Part shown: piece by piece, positions 23,632 to 33,801 of the stretch
Layout: each line of letters begins with the position of its first letter
How positions within the stretch are numbered: the first letter of the stretch is position 1
NCBI GenBank assembly: GCA_964634605.1
Contig: CAZWLJ010000033.1
Span: forward strand, 1-39,742
From: UPXZ01 sp964634605
GTDB taxonomy: Bacteria; Bacteroidota; Bacteroidia; Bacteroidales; Paludibacteraceae
Direction: 5' to 3'
DNA length: 39,742 bases
Position numbers and translations under genes: made by a program
The notes under the pieces: model-generated
What the model saw: only the letters and a program-made list of their open reading frames with translations
Told to the model about the DNA's origin: nothing
The model's database searches: none

Positions 23632-25983
23632 TTATACCTGTTTATTGGGAGTTTTCCATATTTTCGTTGAGGTGCATTTAATCAGGTCAAACTGGTTGCC
23701 AGCCTGCAATTTGAATTCACCTTCTTCCAGTGTCCATTTTCCATGTTCATTTACAAAAGCCAGGTCGTCGGCGGCAATCTTCAGTTTTACGGTTTTTGTT
23801 TCACCCGGTTTCAGTTCTATCTTATCAAAGGCTCTCAGTCTGCGTACATCCGGAGTTATCGATGCTACCAAATCACTGCTGAAAAGCAATACGGATTCTT
23901 TTCCTGCCATGCTTCCTGTGTTTTTCACATCCACAGTCACCTGTATGCTGTCGCCCGATACGAATTCTTTTTTGTCAATCACCAGATTCGAATATTCGAA
24001 TGTGGTATAGCTCAATCCAAAGCCGAAAGGATATTGTACAGAAGTCTGCGCTCCGTAATCATAAGCTCCTTCCATTTTTCCTTCGATGTTCTGGCTCGGT
24101 TTGTGATCGTAGGTAATCAGTCCCTGTTCGAATTTGGGATAGGTGTAAGGCAGTTTACCACTTGGATTTACATCACCGGTGAGCACGTCAGCTAATGCAT
24201 CAGCACCAAAATTGCCTGGTAAGTACAGTTGTACCACGGCTTTCATTTCAGGCTCGATGGTGCGAATGAGTCTTGGACGCCCCTCGTTCAATACCAGGAT
24301 AACCGGTTTGCCGGTTTTGGCAAGCGCTTTTGCAAGTGCAGTCTGGTTTTCCGACAAGGAGAGTTCATCCAGATTTCCGGGTGTTTCGCAGTACGAGTTT
24401 TCGCCCAGGCACAGCACAATGTAATCCACACCTCTTGCTGCAGCTACTGCAGCGCCTATTTGCGGTGTAAGTTCTTCGAAATAATGTCCGTCCATTTTGT
24501 ATTCCACACCCGGAGCGAATTTTACATATCCTTCACCGAATTTGTTTTTCAGTGCCTCGAAAATGGTGTTGTAATTCTGAGCAAATTCTTCGGTTTTTTC
24601 ACCCTGCCAGGAGTAGCTCCAGCCACCGTTGAGTGTGCGCATCGAATTGCCGTTTGGTCCGGCAACCAGAATGCGGGCGCCTTTTTTCAGTGGAAGTATG
24701 TTGTTTTCGTTTTTCAGCAGTGTGATTGACTCGTCGGCAGCTGCTCTGGCAGCTGCTTCGTGAGCTTTACTTCCAAAATCAGGGTAATCTGTAACTTTCC
24801 AGTAAGGATGTTCGAAAAGTCCTAACCTGAATTTCATTCGCAGTACACGTCTTACGGCATCGTCAATGCGGCTCATCGGGATCTCTTTATCCTTAATCAG
24901 CTGAAGCAGGGTAGGGCAGAAGTCGATGTTGTAAGGCTCCATTACCATGTCCACACCTGCGTTGATGGCGGTTTTTACTGCAGTTTTGTAATCTGCGGCT
25001 ATGTGATCGCGTTTAAGCAGATTCGGTATGTCAGCCCAGTCGGATACGATTACCCCATCGAAATTCAGTTCTTCCTTGATCCATTGGGTAATCAGCCGGT
25101 AGTCGGCATGGGTGGAAACACCGTTTATTATTCCCGAGTTTACCATTAGCGACAGTGCTTTCCCGTCGACAACAGATGCGCGGAAAGGTTCGAAGAATTT
25201 CTCCCTCAGTTCACTTTCGGAAATAAGGGCAGGTGTACGGTCTTTTCCCGAAACAGGTACTCCATATCCCATATAGTGTTTAATACAAGCTGCGATATAG
25301 TTGCTGCCAACATTATTATGGTCGGGTCCCTGAAAACCTCTTACCGATGCTACTGCCATGCGGGCATTCAGGTAAGGATCTTCGCCGAAACTTTCCCATT
25401 GACGTGGCCAGCGTGCGTCGCGACCCAGATCCATGGTGGGATTAAACGTCCACGGGATATTGCTGGCACGTGTTTCGTATGCCGAAATGCGTGAGCCATT
25501 TTCCATCAGCGCGGTGTTGAACGTGGCGGCCATCCCGATTTCCTGCGGAAAGAATGTTGCACCAGCCGTATAGGTAGCACCGTGGTTGGAATCGATGCCG
25601 TAGATAATTGGAATACCTGTTTCCCTGATTGATCTTTCCTGGATTGTGCGAACGATGTATTCCCAAACCTCGGGTGTGCGGGCACGGTTGTTGGCGGTAT
25701 TCAGGATTGAACCCACCTTGTACATCCCGATTACGGAATCGAGCCTGACAGGATCCAGCTGGAAAGGTTCATCGCTTGAATGAACGTTTGGTCCTTTACC
25801 AATCACATCCAGTGTGAATTGTGCCATCTGGCCGACTTTTTCTTCCAGCGTCATTTTTTTCATGATACTGTCGATGCGTTTCTCGATGGAAGAATCCGAA
25901 TTGTTTCCTGTTTTTTTCTGATTACAGCCGTTCAGTATAATAACCGAGGCTAGTAGTAATAGTCCGATTTTTTTTGTCATCAT
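23632..25983 (-). CDS. GH3 beta-glucosidase lipoprotein
   Basis: A family 3 glycoside hydrolase of BglX type that releases glucose from the non-reducing end of beta-glucan oligosaccharides. It is 783 residues long with lipobox LNGC (Cys20), so it is membrane-anchored, probably facing the periplasm. The N-terminal (alpha/beta)8 domain holds nucleophile D315 in VIVSDWAD and the substrate-site segment KHYMGYG. The second alpha/beta domain follows (AGPNGNSMRTLNGGWS, LCLGENSY), then a C-terminal fibronectin III-like domain (about 675-775). The start has two consecutive ATGs. It is the last gene of the PUL, 46 bases after GH16. The linkage preference (beta-1,3 over beta-1,4) is inferred from context. 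Confidence 0.9.
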   Translation of the reverse strand: MMTKKIGLLLLASVIILNGCNQKKTGNNSDSSIEKRIDSIMKKMTLEEKVGQMAQFTLDVIGKGPNVHSSDEPFQLDPVRLDSVIGMYKVGSILNTANNRARTPEVWEYIVRTIQERSIRETGIPIIYGIDSNHGATYTAGATFFPQEIGMAATFNTALMENGSRISAYETRASNIPWTFNPTMDLGRDARWPRQWESFGEDPYLNARMAVASVRGFQGPDHNNVGSNYIAACIKHYMGYGVPVSGKDRTPALISESELREKFFEPFRASVVDGKALSLMVNSGIINGVSTHADYRLITQWIKEELNFDGVIVSDWADIPNLLKRDHIAADYKTAVKTAINAGVDMVMEPYNIDFCPTLLQLIKDKEIPMSRIDDAVRRVLRMKFRLGLFEHPYWKVTDYPDFGSKAHEAAARAAADESITLLKNENNILPLKKGARILVAGPNGNSMRTLNGGWSYSWQGEKTEEFAQNYNTIFEALKNKFGEGYVKFAPGVEYKMDGHYFEELTPQIGAAVAAARGVDYIVLCLGENSYCETPGNLDELSLSENQTALAKALAKTGKPVILVLNEGRPRLIRTIEPEMKAVVQLYLPGNFGADALADVLTGDVNPSGKLPYTYPKFEQGLITYDHKPSQNIEGKMEGAYDYGAQTSVQYPFGFGLSYTTFEYSNLVIDKKEFVSGDSIQVTVDVKNTGSMAGKESVLLFSSDLVASITPDVRRLRAFDKIELKPGETKTVKLKIAADDLAFVNEHGKWTLEEGEFKLQAGNQFDLIKCTSTKIWKTPNKQV

Positions 25984-26029
25984 GTTTTTTTCTCTAAATT
26001 AAATATTCAATTTTCAATTTTCAATGTTT

Positions 26030-27175
26030 TCATTTTTGATAAACGCGAACATAGTCAATTTCGTATGTGGCAGGCAGAGCATTCGGGTCAATTCCCTGTG
26101 CTCCACCCCAATTGCCTCCCCAGGCCAGGTTCAGTTTCAGGTAGAAAGGCGCGTTGAAGGGCCAGGTGTTTTTATTGCCTGTTTTGTCGTTTACAAATGT
26201 AAAATATTTCACCCCGTCCACATAGGCATCCATTTTATCGGCCGTCCACTCGAGCGCATAAATATGAAATTCTGTTTCAGCGTTCTGAATTCTCCGGGAA
26301 GCTGTCTTCTGGGTGCCAAGGGTGTGATTATAGGATTGTGTGTGAATTGACGCCACCACAACATTGGGGTCGTACCCGACATACTCCATGATGTCAATTT
26401 CGCCATCCAGCGGCCAGTTCTGGAAATTCTTAGGCATCATCCAGAAGGCAGGCCAGGTACCTTTGCCCGCGGGCATACGCAGCCGGGCTTCGAAATAGCC
26501 GTACGTCCAGCTTTTCACGGTGTTGATGCGTGCCGAAATGACTTCGCTGCCCTTTTTACGGGCTGTAATTTTCAGAGTACCGTTGTAGATAGCAGCTGTG
26601 GTGTCTGTACCCGAGTATCCTCCCACATAAGTTTGAAGTTCGTTATTGACAGTACCTTTAGCAAAGTTTTCATACCACCAGTCGGCGGTATTGGGCAGGG
26701 CAGGTTTGCCATTGGTGAGCCGTGCGGTATTGAATTCATCCTGCCAGACCAGGTTGTAGCCTGCCGGTACAAATCCGCTTTCATTTTCGGTGGATCCCGT
26801 TTCGTCCGTTCCCGGCGCCTGTTTTACTGAAACTAACTTCGTAACATCACTGGCTGTAAAAGTCAGAACCGCTCTGCGTTCGAACAGAGTGTTGTTTTTG
26901 GATGCTGTAACAGTAAGCATGTAACTTTCAGGAAATCCTTCGACGGCAGAAAGAGTACACCATGCCTGATCCGATTTGACTACCCAGCGGGTATTGGTTG
27001 TTATCGTTATTTTCTGGGAACCGCCTTCAGGACCAAAATCAGTGAGTGTCTCCGGCGAAAAAGTCCAGTTGACCTGAATTTTTGGCTTAGGTTCGTCTTT
27101 CCCCTTATTGTTACCTTCACCGCAGCCGGTCAGCAACATGAGGGTGACAAAAAGTATGTAATTCATATGTTTCAT
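26030..27175 (-). CDS. Surface GH16 endo-beta-glucanase with BACON domain
   Basis: A family 16 endoglucanase (laminarinase-like), 381 residues, anchored as a lipoprotein by LLTGC (Cys18). Residues about 35-121 form a BACON domain (GGSQKITITTNTRWVVK ... VSVKQ), a spacer that is common in PUL enzymes. The catalytic domain spans about 138-381, with signature GEIDIMEYVG: nucleophile E259, D261, acid/base E264. WPAFWMMPK precedes it. It is predicted to face outward and make the first cuts in beta-1,3-glucan. The start at 27175 lies 2 bases beyond the T-run of an intrinsic terminator, so its expression probably depends on read-through. An internal ATG at 27166 would also keep the signal peptide. 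Confidence 0.9.
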   Translation of the reverse strand: MKHMNYILFVTLMLLTGCGEGNNKGKDEPKPKIQVNWTFSPETLTDFGPEGGSQKITITTNTRWVVKSDQAWCTLSAVEGFPESYMLTVTASKNNTLFERRAVLTFTASDVTKLVSVKQAPGTDETGSTENESGFVPAGYNLVWQDEFNTARLTNGKPALPNTADWWYENFAKGTVNNELQTYVGGYSGTDTTAAIYNGTLKITARKKGSEVISARINTVKSWTYGYFEARLRMPAGKGTWPAFWMMPKNFQNWPLDGEIDIMEYVGYDPNVVVASIHTQSYNHTLGTQKTASRRIQNAETEFHIYALEWTADKMDAYVDGVKYFTFVNDKTGNKNTWPFNAPFYLKLNLAWGGNWGGAQGIDPNALPATYEIDYVRVYQK

Positions 27176-27177
27176 CT

Positions 27178-27220
27178 AAAAAAAAATAGCAGGAAAGGCT
27201 GCGATCAGGCAACCTTTCCT
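27178..27220 (-). terminator. Intrinsic terminator inside the PUL, before GH16
   Basis: On the minus strand AGGAAAGGTTGC (27220-27209) pairs with GCAGCCTTTCCT (27202-27191) with one T-G pair and a 6-base loop. GCTA then T9 (27186-27178) follow. It starts 17 bases after the stop of the glycan-binding protein and ends 2 bases before the GH16 ATG. Upstream binding and import genes would be made in excess over the two enzymes. Confidence 0.75.
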
Positions 27221-27236
27221 TTGGTTAAGTGACTTT

Positions 27237-28733
27237 TTATTTGTCAAATGAGAAATCGTCGAAGAAGAAGAATCCGGGTCCGGACTGACCTTCGGCTCCA
27301 AACTGCACGACTATCCGGTCGTAATCGGTGCGTGAGGCTACTCCGCTGAAGTCAAATGTCAGTTCGATCCATTTGTCTTTTGGCAGATTGCCCTGAATTA
27401 TTTCTGTCTGGGTTTCCCAGGGTGCCGGATGTTCGCTGTTTTGCAGCTTAACGGCCAGCTGAGGCTGCAGTTTCTTATTCGCAATCCACGATCCTGCCAC
27501 GTTGTTTTCGGTTGTGTAATCGTTGTATGAAGGAATAAACACTTTAACCTTGATCTTATTCTGAGTAGTCAGGTCGAATTTGTAGGTAGCAGCCGTGAAG
27601 GATACATTGCTGTAGAATTCAGTGCTTTTTTCATACCGGTACACTTTGTCCGATGAGTTGATTGGCACGGGGAGGGGATTGTCCACCACTCCGGTCTTGC
27701 TTCCCATAGCATCCTTTTTGAATGCAATGACAGGTTCTCCTTCGAAGTTTTCGAACAGCTTAATCGCTTTCGGATCCTTTACAACCGCAGGAGGCGGTAC
27801 GTTCAGTTCTTCGAGGGTATAAACGAATACCCAGTCGTGACTTTCGGTGGTATTATTCACCCGTAATGCCATTACTTCTTCGGTCTGATAGATAATGTCG
27901 TATTCCTGACTGCCGCAGTAATAACCCAGGAATGCATTGCCGCTCAGTTTCAACACGGGACGTGTGCCCGTTTCGTTGATGGAGAAGCTGTAGCTGCCGC
28001 CATCGTAGGGGAAGATAGCATCATCTCCTGATGTACTTGTAACATTAAAACCACCTACCGAAACTGCTGATGCCTTACGTCCGTAACCTTCGCCAAGCGT
28101 GGTAATATTGATTTTTGCACCTGCCTGTTTGAAGTTGAACTTCATGTCGTACATTTTCCAGGATGATTTTTCGTCGGGTCCTGCACCCCACCATTCCTGG
28201 TTCAACGAACCCTGCGGGCCTAATCCCATGTGTCCCTTGATGTTGAGACCGGTTTCGTTGGCCACTTCTTTTGCATAGTTATTATAGCGGTCAAGTACCC
28301 ATGTTTTACCTTCCGGTTTGTTCATACCGCCGGTCAGTTTGAGGTAAGCCGGGGTATTTACAAGTCCGAAGTCATCATTGGTAATTTTCAGTACCTGACT
28401 TTTCGAAGTCGATGAACCGTCGGCTGCATACAAAGTAAGGGTCACGTTGTAATCTCCCTTTTGTGGGTATTGCGCCGTAATTTTATTTCCGCTTCCCTTG
28501 GAACCGTTGCCCAGATCCCAGGCAATGGTTACCGGGAATCCAACTTCGGTTGTATTGGTAAATACGATTTCGTTTGCACTTTTGGTGGTAGGTGCCGAAG
28601 AGAAGGTTACATCTATTCCTGTCACCGAATCAGGTGATCCGAGTGAATACAAATTGTCTTCTTGCGGGTCGCATGCTGCCAGAACGAATACCGACAACAA
28701 TAAGACCAATCCTTGTTTAAATATATTTTTCAT
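27237..28733 (-). CDS. PKD-domain surface glycan-binding lipoprotein
   Basis: A 498-residue lipoprotein (LAAC, Cys21) placed directly after susD, where PULs encode their second surface glycan-binding protein. Residues about 40-118 form a PKD Ig-like domain (VTIAWDLGNGSKGSG ... GDYNVTLTLYAADG). The middle region (about 130-320) is rich in beta strands and aromatic residues (NQEWWGAGPDEKSSWK). The C-terminal part (about 325-498) looks like a carbohydrate-binding jelly roll ending FFFFDDFSF. No catalytic motif is seen. It probably holds beta-glucan at the cell surface beside SusD. It sits 20 bases after susD. A strong terminator follows, so it may be the last gene of the abundant transcript. Confidence 0.8.
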   Translation of the reverse strand: MKNIFKQGLVLLLSVFVLAACDPQEDNLYSLGSPDSVTGIDVTFSSAPTTKSANEIVFTNTTEVGFPVTIAWDLGNGSKGSGNKITAQYPQKGDYNVTLTLYAADGSSTSKSQVLKITNDDFGLVNTPAYLKLTGGMNKPEGKTWVLDRYNNYAKEVANETGLNIKGHMGLGPQGSLNQEWWGAGPDEKSSWKMYDMKFNFKQAGAKINITTLGEGYGRKASAVSVGGFNVTSTSGDDAIFPYDGGSYSFSINETGTRPVLKLSGNAFLGYYCGSQEYDIIYQTEEVMALRVNNTTESHDWVFVYTLEELNVPPPAVVKDPKAIKLFENFEGEPVIAFKKDAMGSKTGVVDNPLPVPINSSDKVYRYEKSTEFYSNVSFTAATYKFDLTTQNKIKVKVFIPSYNDYTTENNVAGSWIANKKLQPQLAVKLQNSEHPAPWETQTEIIQGNLPKDKWIELTFDFSGVASRTDYDRIVVQFGAEGQSGPGFFFFDDFSFDK

Positions 28734-28753
28734 ATTATGAATCTATTAAAGCA

Positions 28754-30295
28754 TTAATTGTATCCCGGATTTTGAATCAGTTCAAATTCCGTTCCTTTCG
28801 TTTTATCAATTTCAGATTGAGGAATTGGCAGGTATTTACTTTCCGGTTTCCAGGTACGTACACTATTTTTAGCGGGTATGTTTTCGGTAAGGATGGATGT
28901 ATCGCCCCAGCGAACAATGTCCCAGAAACGGATACCTTCACCTACAAATTCACGCCTGCGTTCCAGTTTCACGCTGGCAGCAGTTACCGGAACTGATTTG
29001 GGCATACCAAAAGCTCTTTGGCGCACCTCATCCAGGCATCCCTGAGCGGTCACACCTTCTACCGCAGACTGTCCGTGAATAGCAACCATTTCGGCATAAT
29101 TCAGCAGAGTTTCGGCATAACGGAAAATGCGGAAGTTGTTGCAATAGTTCAGATCCACATCACCCTGCGGATTGTATCCCACGCGGGCGGCGTATTTGGC
29201 CATGAATAATCCGGTGTCCTGAAAACGGGCTGTGTACTGTGAAGATTCCCATTTGTTAATGGAACCTTCGCGTCTTTTGTCGCCATCTTCATACAAATCC
29301 CACACACTTTGACGTACCGGGCCGAATCCCCAGCCACCTTTGAAATCACCTGTTTTGTTGCCGGTATTCAGACCGTTGGGCGAAATGAATGCAGGAAGGT
29401 TGGTGCCGTATCCCTGCCATCCGCTTGACCAGGTTTTACCTTCGGGGAGCTGATTGGATTCAAAAATGGATTCGCTGCAAAACTCATTAGCATCCGTCCA
29501 CATGTTTGCATAATCGCTGAAAAGGCTGTACTGATTGCTTTTAATAATTTCAGCCATATCACGTGTCACTTCAGCATAACGCTGTGCGTCTTTCTGATAC
29601 ATCACTACCCGTGCCTTGAGCATCAGGGCAGCCGCTTTGTTTACTCTGCCGTTATTCGAGGCGCTAACCTTCATTACCAGCCGGTCGCCTCCCTTGTCGT
29701 TTTTACCGCAGGCATAATCCAGGTCTTCCATGATTACCTTGTAGATGTCGTCAGCCTTCATTTGAGTGGTCATATAAGGCGGTTTTGACAGTGGTTCCTC
29801 AAAGTAGATCACATTGCCCCAGAATTTCCACAGCCAGTGCATGTAGTAAGCTCTCAGGAAGTGCCCTTCTGCTTTGTATTGTTCCAGTTTTTCAGGATTT
29901 ACATCCACTGCATTATCACATGCCTGGAGCACGTTGTTGCATCGCGAAAGTCCGGAGTAGAAAATGTTCCAGAGACCATCGAGCGATTCCTGTGCTGTGG
30001 AAGTAAACAGAGATAACAGGTAGAGCTGATGCTGGTCGCCTGCATCGCCACCGCCTTTGAAAATGTCATCCGAACGCAGGTCGGACATCAGTGGAATGCT
30101 GTTGTAGTTATTGGCAGCATAGCTGTCGAACAGTAAAATCTGGTATGCCGAAGCAAGATTTGACAGGATGGCTCCCTCTGTTGCGGGCGCACCGGCAGCT
30201 TGTCTTTCAGTTGTGGCGTTCGTCAGAAAATCATCACCACAAGCAGTTAACCCAACAAGGGTCAGTATGAGGATATAATATTTTATCTTTTTCAT
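28754..30295 (-). CDS. susD: SusD/RagB family nutrient-binding lipoprotein
   Basis: The outer-leaflet lid protein that binds the glycan above the SusC channel. Lipobox LTAC gives Cys19. The 513-residue product has the family pattern: an N-terminal helical TPR-like region (SRCNNVLQACDNA, KAEGHFLRAYYMHWLWKFWG) and C-terminal FRYAETLLNYAEM, RRREFVGEGIRFWDIVRWG and YLPIPQSEID. It starts 20 bases after the susC stop. The symbol denotes family membership, not starch binding: neighbouring GH16 and GH3 genes indicate beta-glucan. Confidence 0.94.
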   Translation of the reverse strand: MKKIKYYILILTLVGLTACGDDFLTNATTERQAAGAPATEGAILSNLASAYQILLFDSYAANNYNSIPLMSDLRSDDIFKGGGDAGDQHQLYLLSLFTSTAQESLDGLWNIFYSGLSRCNNVLQACDNAVDVNPEKLEQYKAEGHFLRAYYMHWLWKFWGNVIYFEEPLSKPPYMTTQMKADDIYKVIMEDLDYACGKNDKGGDRLVMKVSASNNGRVNKAAALMLKARVVMYQKDAQRYAEVTRDMAEIIKSNQYSLFSDYANMWTDANEFCSESIFESNQLPEGKTWSSGWQGYGTNLPAFISPNGLNTGNKTGDFKGGWGFGPVRQSVWDLYEDGDKRREGSINKWESSQYTARFQDTGLFMAKYAARVGYNPQGDVDLNYCNNFRIFRYAETLLNYAEMVAIHGQSAVEGVTAQGCLDEVRQRAFGMPKSVPVTAASVKLERRREFVGEGIRFWDIVRWGDTSILTENIPAKNSVRTWKPESKYLPIPQSEIDKTKGTEFELIQNPGYN

Positions 30296-30315
30296 TTTAA
30301 TTACGTTTTAAAAAA

Positions 30316-33300
30316 TTAGAACGATATATTTGCGCCCAGCGAAATGGTACGTGATTGCGGGTATATACCGCGATCGACTCCAATGGTGGTATATCCGCCC
30401 GAAGCAAGTTCAGGATCAAATCCGTCGTAACCGGTGAAGGTTAGCAAATTTTCAGCAGCTACATACACCCTGAGGCGCTGTACCGATACTTTTCTCATCC
30501 AGCCCGAAGGAAGGGTGTAACCGAGTTGTGCCGATTTCAGGCGAAGGTACGAACCATCCTTGATATACAGATCAGACGAACGCCAGTTGCTGTTGGGATT
30601 GGCAGCAGTCATACGCGGTATTTTTGTGGAAGTGCCTTCCCCGTGCCACCTTTCAAGTATCCAGGACGGACGGTTCATGGCCGGAATATCACCACGCTGC
30701 GAGAAATCAAAGATATCATTTCCGACGGTTCCCTGGAAGAACACGTTCGCGTCGAGACCTTTCCAGTCGCCTCCGAGTGTAATCCCGTATGTCCAGTCGG
30801 GCATACCCTTACCTATTTTTGTTTTGTCATCGTCGCTGATAATGCCGTCCTGGTTGTAATCCACAAAACGTACATCACCGGGTTTTGCTGACGCCTGGTA
30901 TTGCTGGTTGGAGGAGTTTACATAGCTGTCAATTTCAGCCTGATTCTGGAAGATTCCGTTAGTTTTGAAACCGTAGAAATAGGGGAATACTTCGCCGTTC
31001 ATACCCTTCACATAACTACCAACTCCTGATGCGCCCGCGCTTTCGTAGATTTGTTCGCCGGTGGCGTTTCCGATGTTGATAAGGGTGTTTTTCAGATAGG
31101 ATGCATTAGCCGAAATGAAGTATTTGAAATCGCCGACAGTTTGTTTCCATCCGGCTTCAAATTCCAGACCCCAGTTGTCCATATCACCCACGTTGGCTAT
31201 CGGCGCTCCAAGTCCCACATACATTGGTATGGGCTGATACATCAGCATGTCGATGGTTTTTTTCTTGAAGTAATCGAATCCGAAAGTAAGTGCGTTGTTA
31301 AAGAAGCGGGCTTCCAGTCCGATGTCTGTCTGTGCAGACTCTTCCCATTTTACATCGGGATTGGGAATGTAAGCCGGTGAACTTCCGTATTGCATGATTC
31401 CGGTGGTTTCGCCTATTTTGGAGGGATCGCCAACATTTACCTTATAGCCTCCTCCGAAGTAGTAATTCTGACCTCCGTCCATCAGCGAGGTGTAGAGGAA
31501 CTGTCCGATACGGTCGTTACCGTTTTTACCCCAGCTGAAACGAAGTTTGAGGGCGTCGAACCAACCCGGTCTGTTATCCATAAACGATTCGTTGGTAACA
31601 TTCCATCCGAGTGAGAACGATGGGAAAAGCCCCCATTTGTTGTTAGGTCCGAAGTTGGACGAACCATCGCGGCGAAGCGTGGCCTGCATCATGTATCGTT
31701 CGGCATAGTTGTAATCAATACGTCCGAAGTAGGATGCTCCCGACACGAAGTTGTATCCTCCGGTTCCGCCCCATGCACGTTCTTCCTTGCGGTCGGCGAT
31801 GGCCGAATTGATGTTGGCTTTCAGCGGATCCGTTTCGAGCAGGTCGCGGTCATTGCCGCCCAGGCTCCGGTAGGTATATTTGTTGGCTGATTGTCCCAGT
31901 ACAGCCGAAAGGTTGTGTACATCATTGAACGTTTTGTTGTATGAGAAGTAATTTTCCACCTGCCAGCGGTAACCGCGGTTCATTTCGCTTTGTACGGTGC
32001 TGAACTGAAGGTCTTTACCCTGAGTGGCGAGGAAATACGGGAACTGATAGCTGTCGTATCCCCAGAATGCCAGGTCAACTCCATAGCTACTTCTGAATTT
32101 CAGTTCGGGCAGAATGGATATTTCAGCCCAGAAAGATCCGACAATTTTATCGGAATTGTTTTTTCCGGAAGTTGGCTGATTGAGCATCCCTACCGGATTG
32201 GCAATTTCCTGAAATCCTGCCGGTGGTGTTGAGAATACCCTGCCATCTTTATCTTTCACGGCATAGGGATGGGCTGCCAGTATGGAAGCGGCTGTTTCTT
32301 CGTCGGCATACACGGGTACCAGCGGCGAGAATGTGATGGCGCTACCCAGTATGGAGCCGTATTCCGAGTTGGTTTCAATACTTGTTGATTTGTCTCTCGA
32401 ATAACCCACATTCGCATTCAGCGTTATCTTGTTGAGGAATGAGCGGTCTTTAGTTTCGAAAATGGTGTGAGTGGAGTTCGAACGCATACTCCAGCGGCTG
32501 TAGTTTGATTTGTCAAAGTTACCGCCTACGATACCGGCCTGGTCAAAGTAACCCAGCGACATGAAATACTGGGATTTTTCGGCTCCGCCTGAAATGCTTA
32601 CCTGGTGATTCTGAATAGGAGCATCGTAGTAGAATGTGGCGTCCTGCCAGTCGGTGCCTTCGCCTGCTGCCATTACCTCTTCGGCTGCATAGCGCGGCAG
32701 GTTTCCGTCGTTGATCTGGGCTTCGTTCATGATTACCATGTAATCGTGCGCGTTGAGTACCGATTTCTTTTTCCACGGATTTTGCCAGCCGTAGCTCACG
32801 TCGTAGTTGATGGTTGTTTTGCCGGCTTTACCGCTTTTGGTGGTAACCAGCACTACCCCGTTTGCTCCACGGGTACCGTAGATGGCTGCCGAAGCGGCAT
32901 CCTTGAGAATTTCAACCGACTGAATGTCCACCGGGTTAAGGTAACTGATGCCACCCCCGACTTCCATTCCGTCAACGATGTAGAGCGGTTCGCTGTTGTT
33001 GATGGTACCGATACCACGGATTCTTACTTTTGAATCAGAACCCGGCTGACCGGAACTTTGCGTAATCTGAACCCCTGATACTTTCCCTTTCAGTGCATCT
33101 TCCACGCGCGAAGGTTTGTTGGTGTTCAGGTCCTCGGCGCTTACACGGCTGATGGCGGCTGTAACCACGCTCTTTTTCTGAACGCCGTAGCCGATAACCA
33201 CCAGTTCTTCGAGACTGGCAATGTTTTCGCGCAGCTGTACGTTGAGAACCGATTGATTGGTGATAGTAAATTCCTGGTTGATAAAACCGACGTAAGAGAT

Positions 33301-33801
33301 ACGAAGCAGCGAACCACGCGGAACAGAAAGTGAATAATCACCGTCTATATTGGTTATGGTTCCGATTCCGGAATTGGGAATGGCCACACTTGCTCCGATA
33401 ATGGGCTCGCCATTCTCATCGGTCACCTTGCCTTTGACTGGTACATTGTCATTTTGCTGAGAGACATTTACTCTGGATTCAACCCGGGGAGAGTTGTCGG
33501 CAATGTAAATTTTCTTGTCTTTAATCTCGTAGCTTAAGTTTCGGGAGGCAAACAGTTTTGCCATCGCCACAGACAGATCTGCATTCTGAACCTGAATGCT
33601 TACGTGGTCGTCAAGATTGACAACTTCCTTGCTGTACGCGAGTGTATAACCGGTTTGCCGGCTGATACTCTGCAGTACATTTTTAAGACTTTGCTGGCTG
33701 TAATTCAAACTTACTTTCTGCGCGAAGCCCGTGTTTACAGGGCTTAGCATCATAAAGCAAATCAGAATAAGAGCCGACCTGCGAAAGAGGTTTTTTCTCA
33801 T
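30316..33801 (-). CDS. susC: SusC/RagA TonB-dependent transporter with STN signalling domain
   Basis: An outer-membrane importer of oligosaccharides, 1161 residues from the ATG at 33801. An in-frame TTG nine codons upstream is unlikely because the signal peptide starts at MRKNLFRRSALILICF. Domain order: signal peptide; STN domain (about 27-105, VSLNYSQQSLKNVLQSISRQ); carboxypeptidase-regulatory-like beta-sandwich (VKGKVTDENGEPIIGASV); plug (ALKGKVSGVQI, VRIRGIGTINNSEPLYIVDG); and a 22-strand barrel ending SLGANISF. The STN domain is the part that contacts FecR-type anti-sigma factors. It is encoded two genes downstream of the sigma and anti-sigma genes, so it should report substrate binding to them. 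The glycan preference is inferred from the neighbours. Confidence 0.94.
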   Translation of the reverse strand: MRKNLFRRSALILICFMMLSPVNTGFAQKVSLNYSQQSLKNVLQSISRQTGYTLAYSKEVVNLDDHVSIQVQNADLSVAMAKLFASRNLSYEIKDKKIYIADNSPRVESRVNVSQQNDNVPVKGKVTDENGEPIIGASVAIPNSGIGTITNIDGDYSLSVPRGSLLRISYVGFINQEFTITNQSVLNVQLRENIASLEELVVIGYGVQKKSVVTAAISRVSAEDLNTNKPSRVEDALKGKVSGVQITQSSGQPGSDSKVRIRGIGTINNSEPLYIVDGMEVGGGISYLNPVDIQSVEILKDAASAAIYGTRGANGVVLVTTKSGKAGKTTINYDVSYGWQNPWKKKSVLNAHDYMVIMNEAQINDGNLPRYAAEEVMAAGEGTDWQDATFYYDAPIQNHQVSISGGAEKSQYFMSLGYFDQAGIVGGNFDKSNYSRWSMRSNSTHTIFETKDRSFLNKITLNANVGYSRDKSTSIETNSEYGSILGSAITFSPLVPVYADEETAASILAAHPYAVKDKDGRVFSTPPAGFQEIANPVGMLNQPTSGKNNSDKIVGSFWAEISILPELKFRSSYGVDLAFWGYDSYQFPYFLATQGKDLQFSTVQSEMNRGYRWQVENYFSYNKTFNDVHNLSAVLGQSANKYTYRSLGGNDRDLLETDPLKANINSAIADRKEERAWGGTGGYNFVSGASYFGRIDYNYAERYMMQATLRRDGSSNFGPNNKWGLFPSFSLGWNVTNESFMDNRPGWFDALKLRFSWGKNGNDRIGQFLYTSLMDGGQNYYFGGGYKVNVGDPSKIGETTGIMQYGSSPAYIPNPDVKWEESAQTDIGLEARFFNNALTFGFDYFKKKTIDMLMYQPIPMYVGLGAPIANVGDMDNWGLEFEAGWKQTVGDFKYFISANASYLKNTLINIGNATGEQIYESAGASGVGSYVKGMNGEVFPYFYGFKTNGIFQNQAEIDSYVNSSNQQYQASAKPGDVRFVDYNQDGIISDDDKTKIGKGMPDWTYGITLGGDWKGLDANVFFQGTVGNDIFDFSQRGDIPAMNRPSWILERWHGEGTSTKIPRMTAANPNSNWRSSDLYIKDGSYLRLKSAQLGYTLPSGWMRKVSVQRLRVYVAAENLLTFTGYDGFDPELASGGYTTIGVDRGIYPQSRTISLGANISF

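Noticed and set aside
25984..26029. Repeated ATTGAAA units between GH16 and GH3 on the minus strand.
   Set aside because: A low-complexity AT-rich spacer of only 46 bases without a hairpin; no function can be supported.
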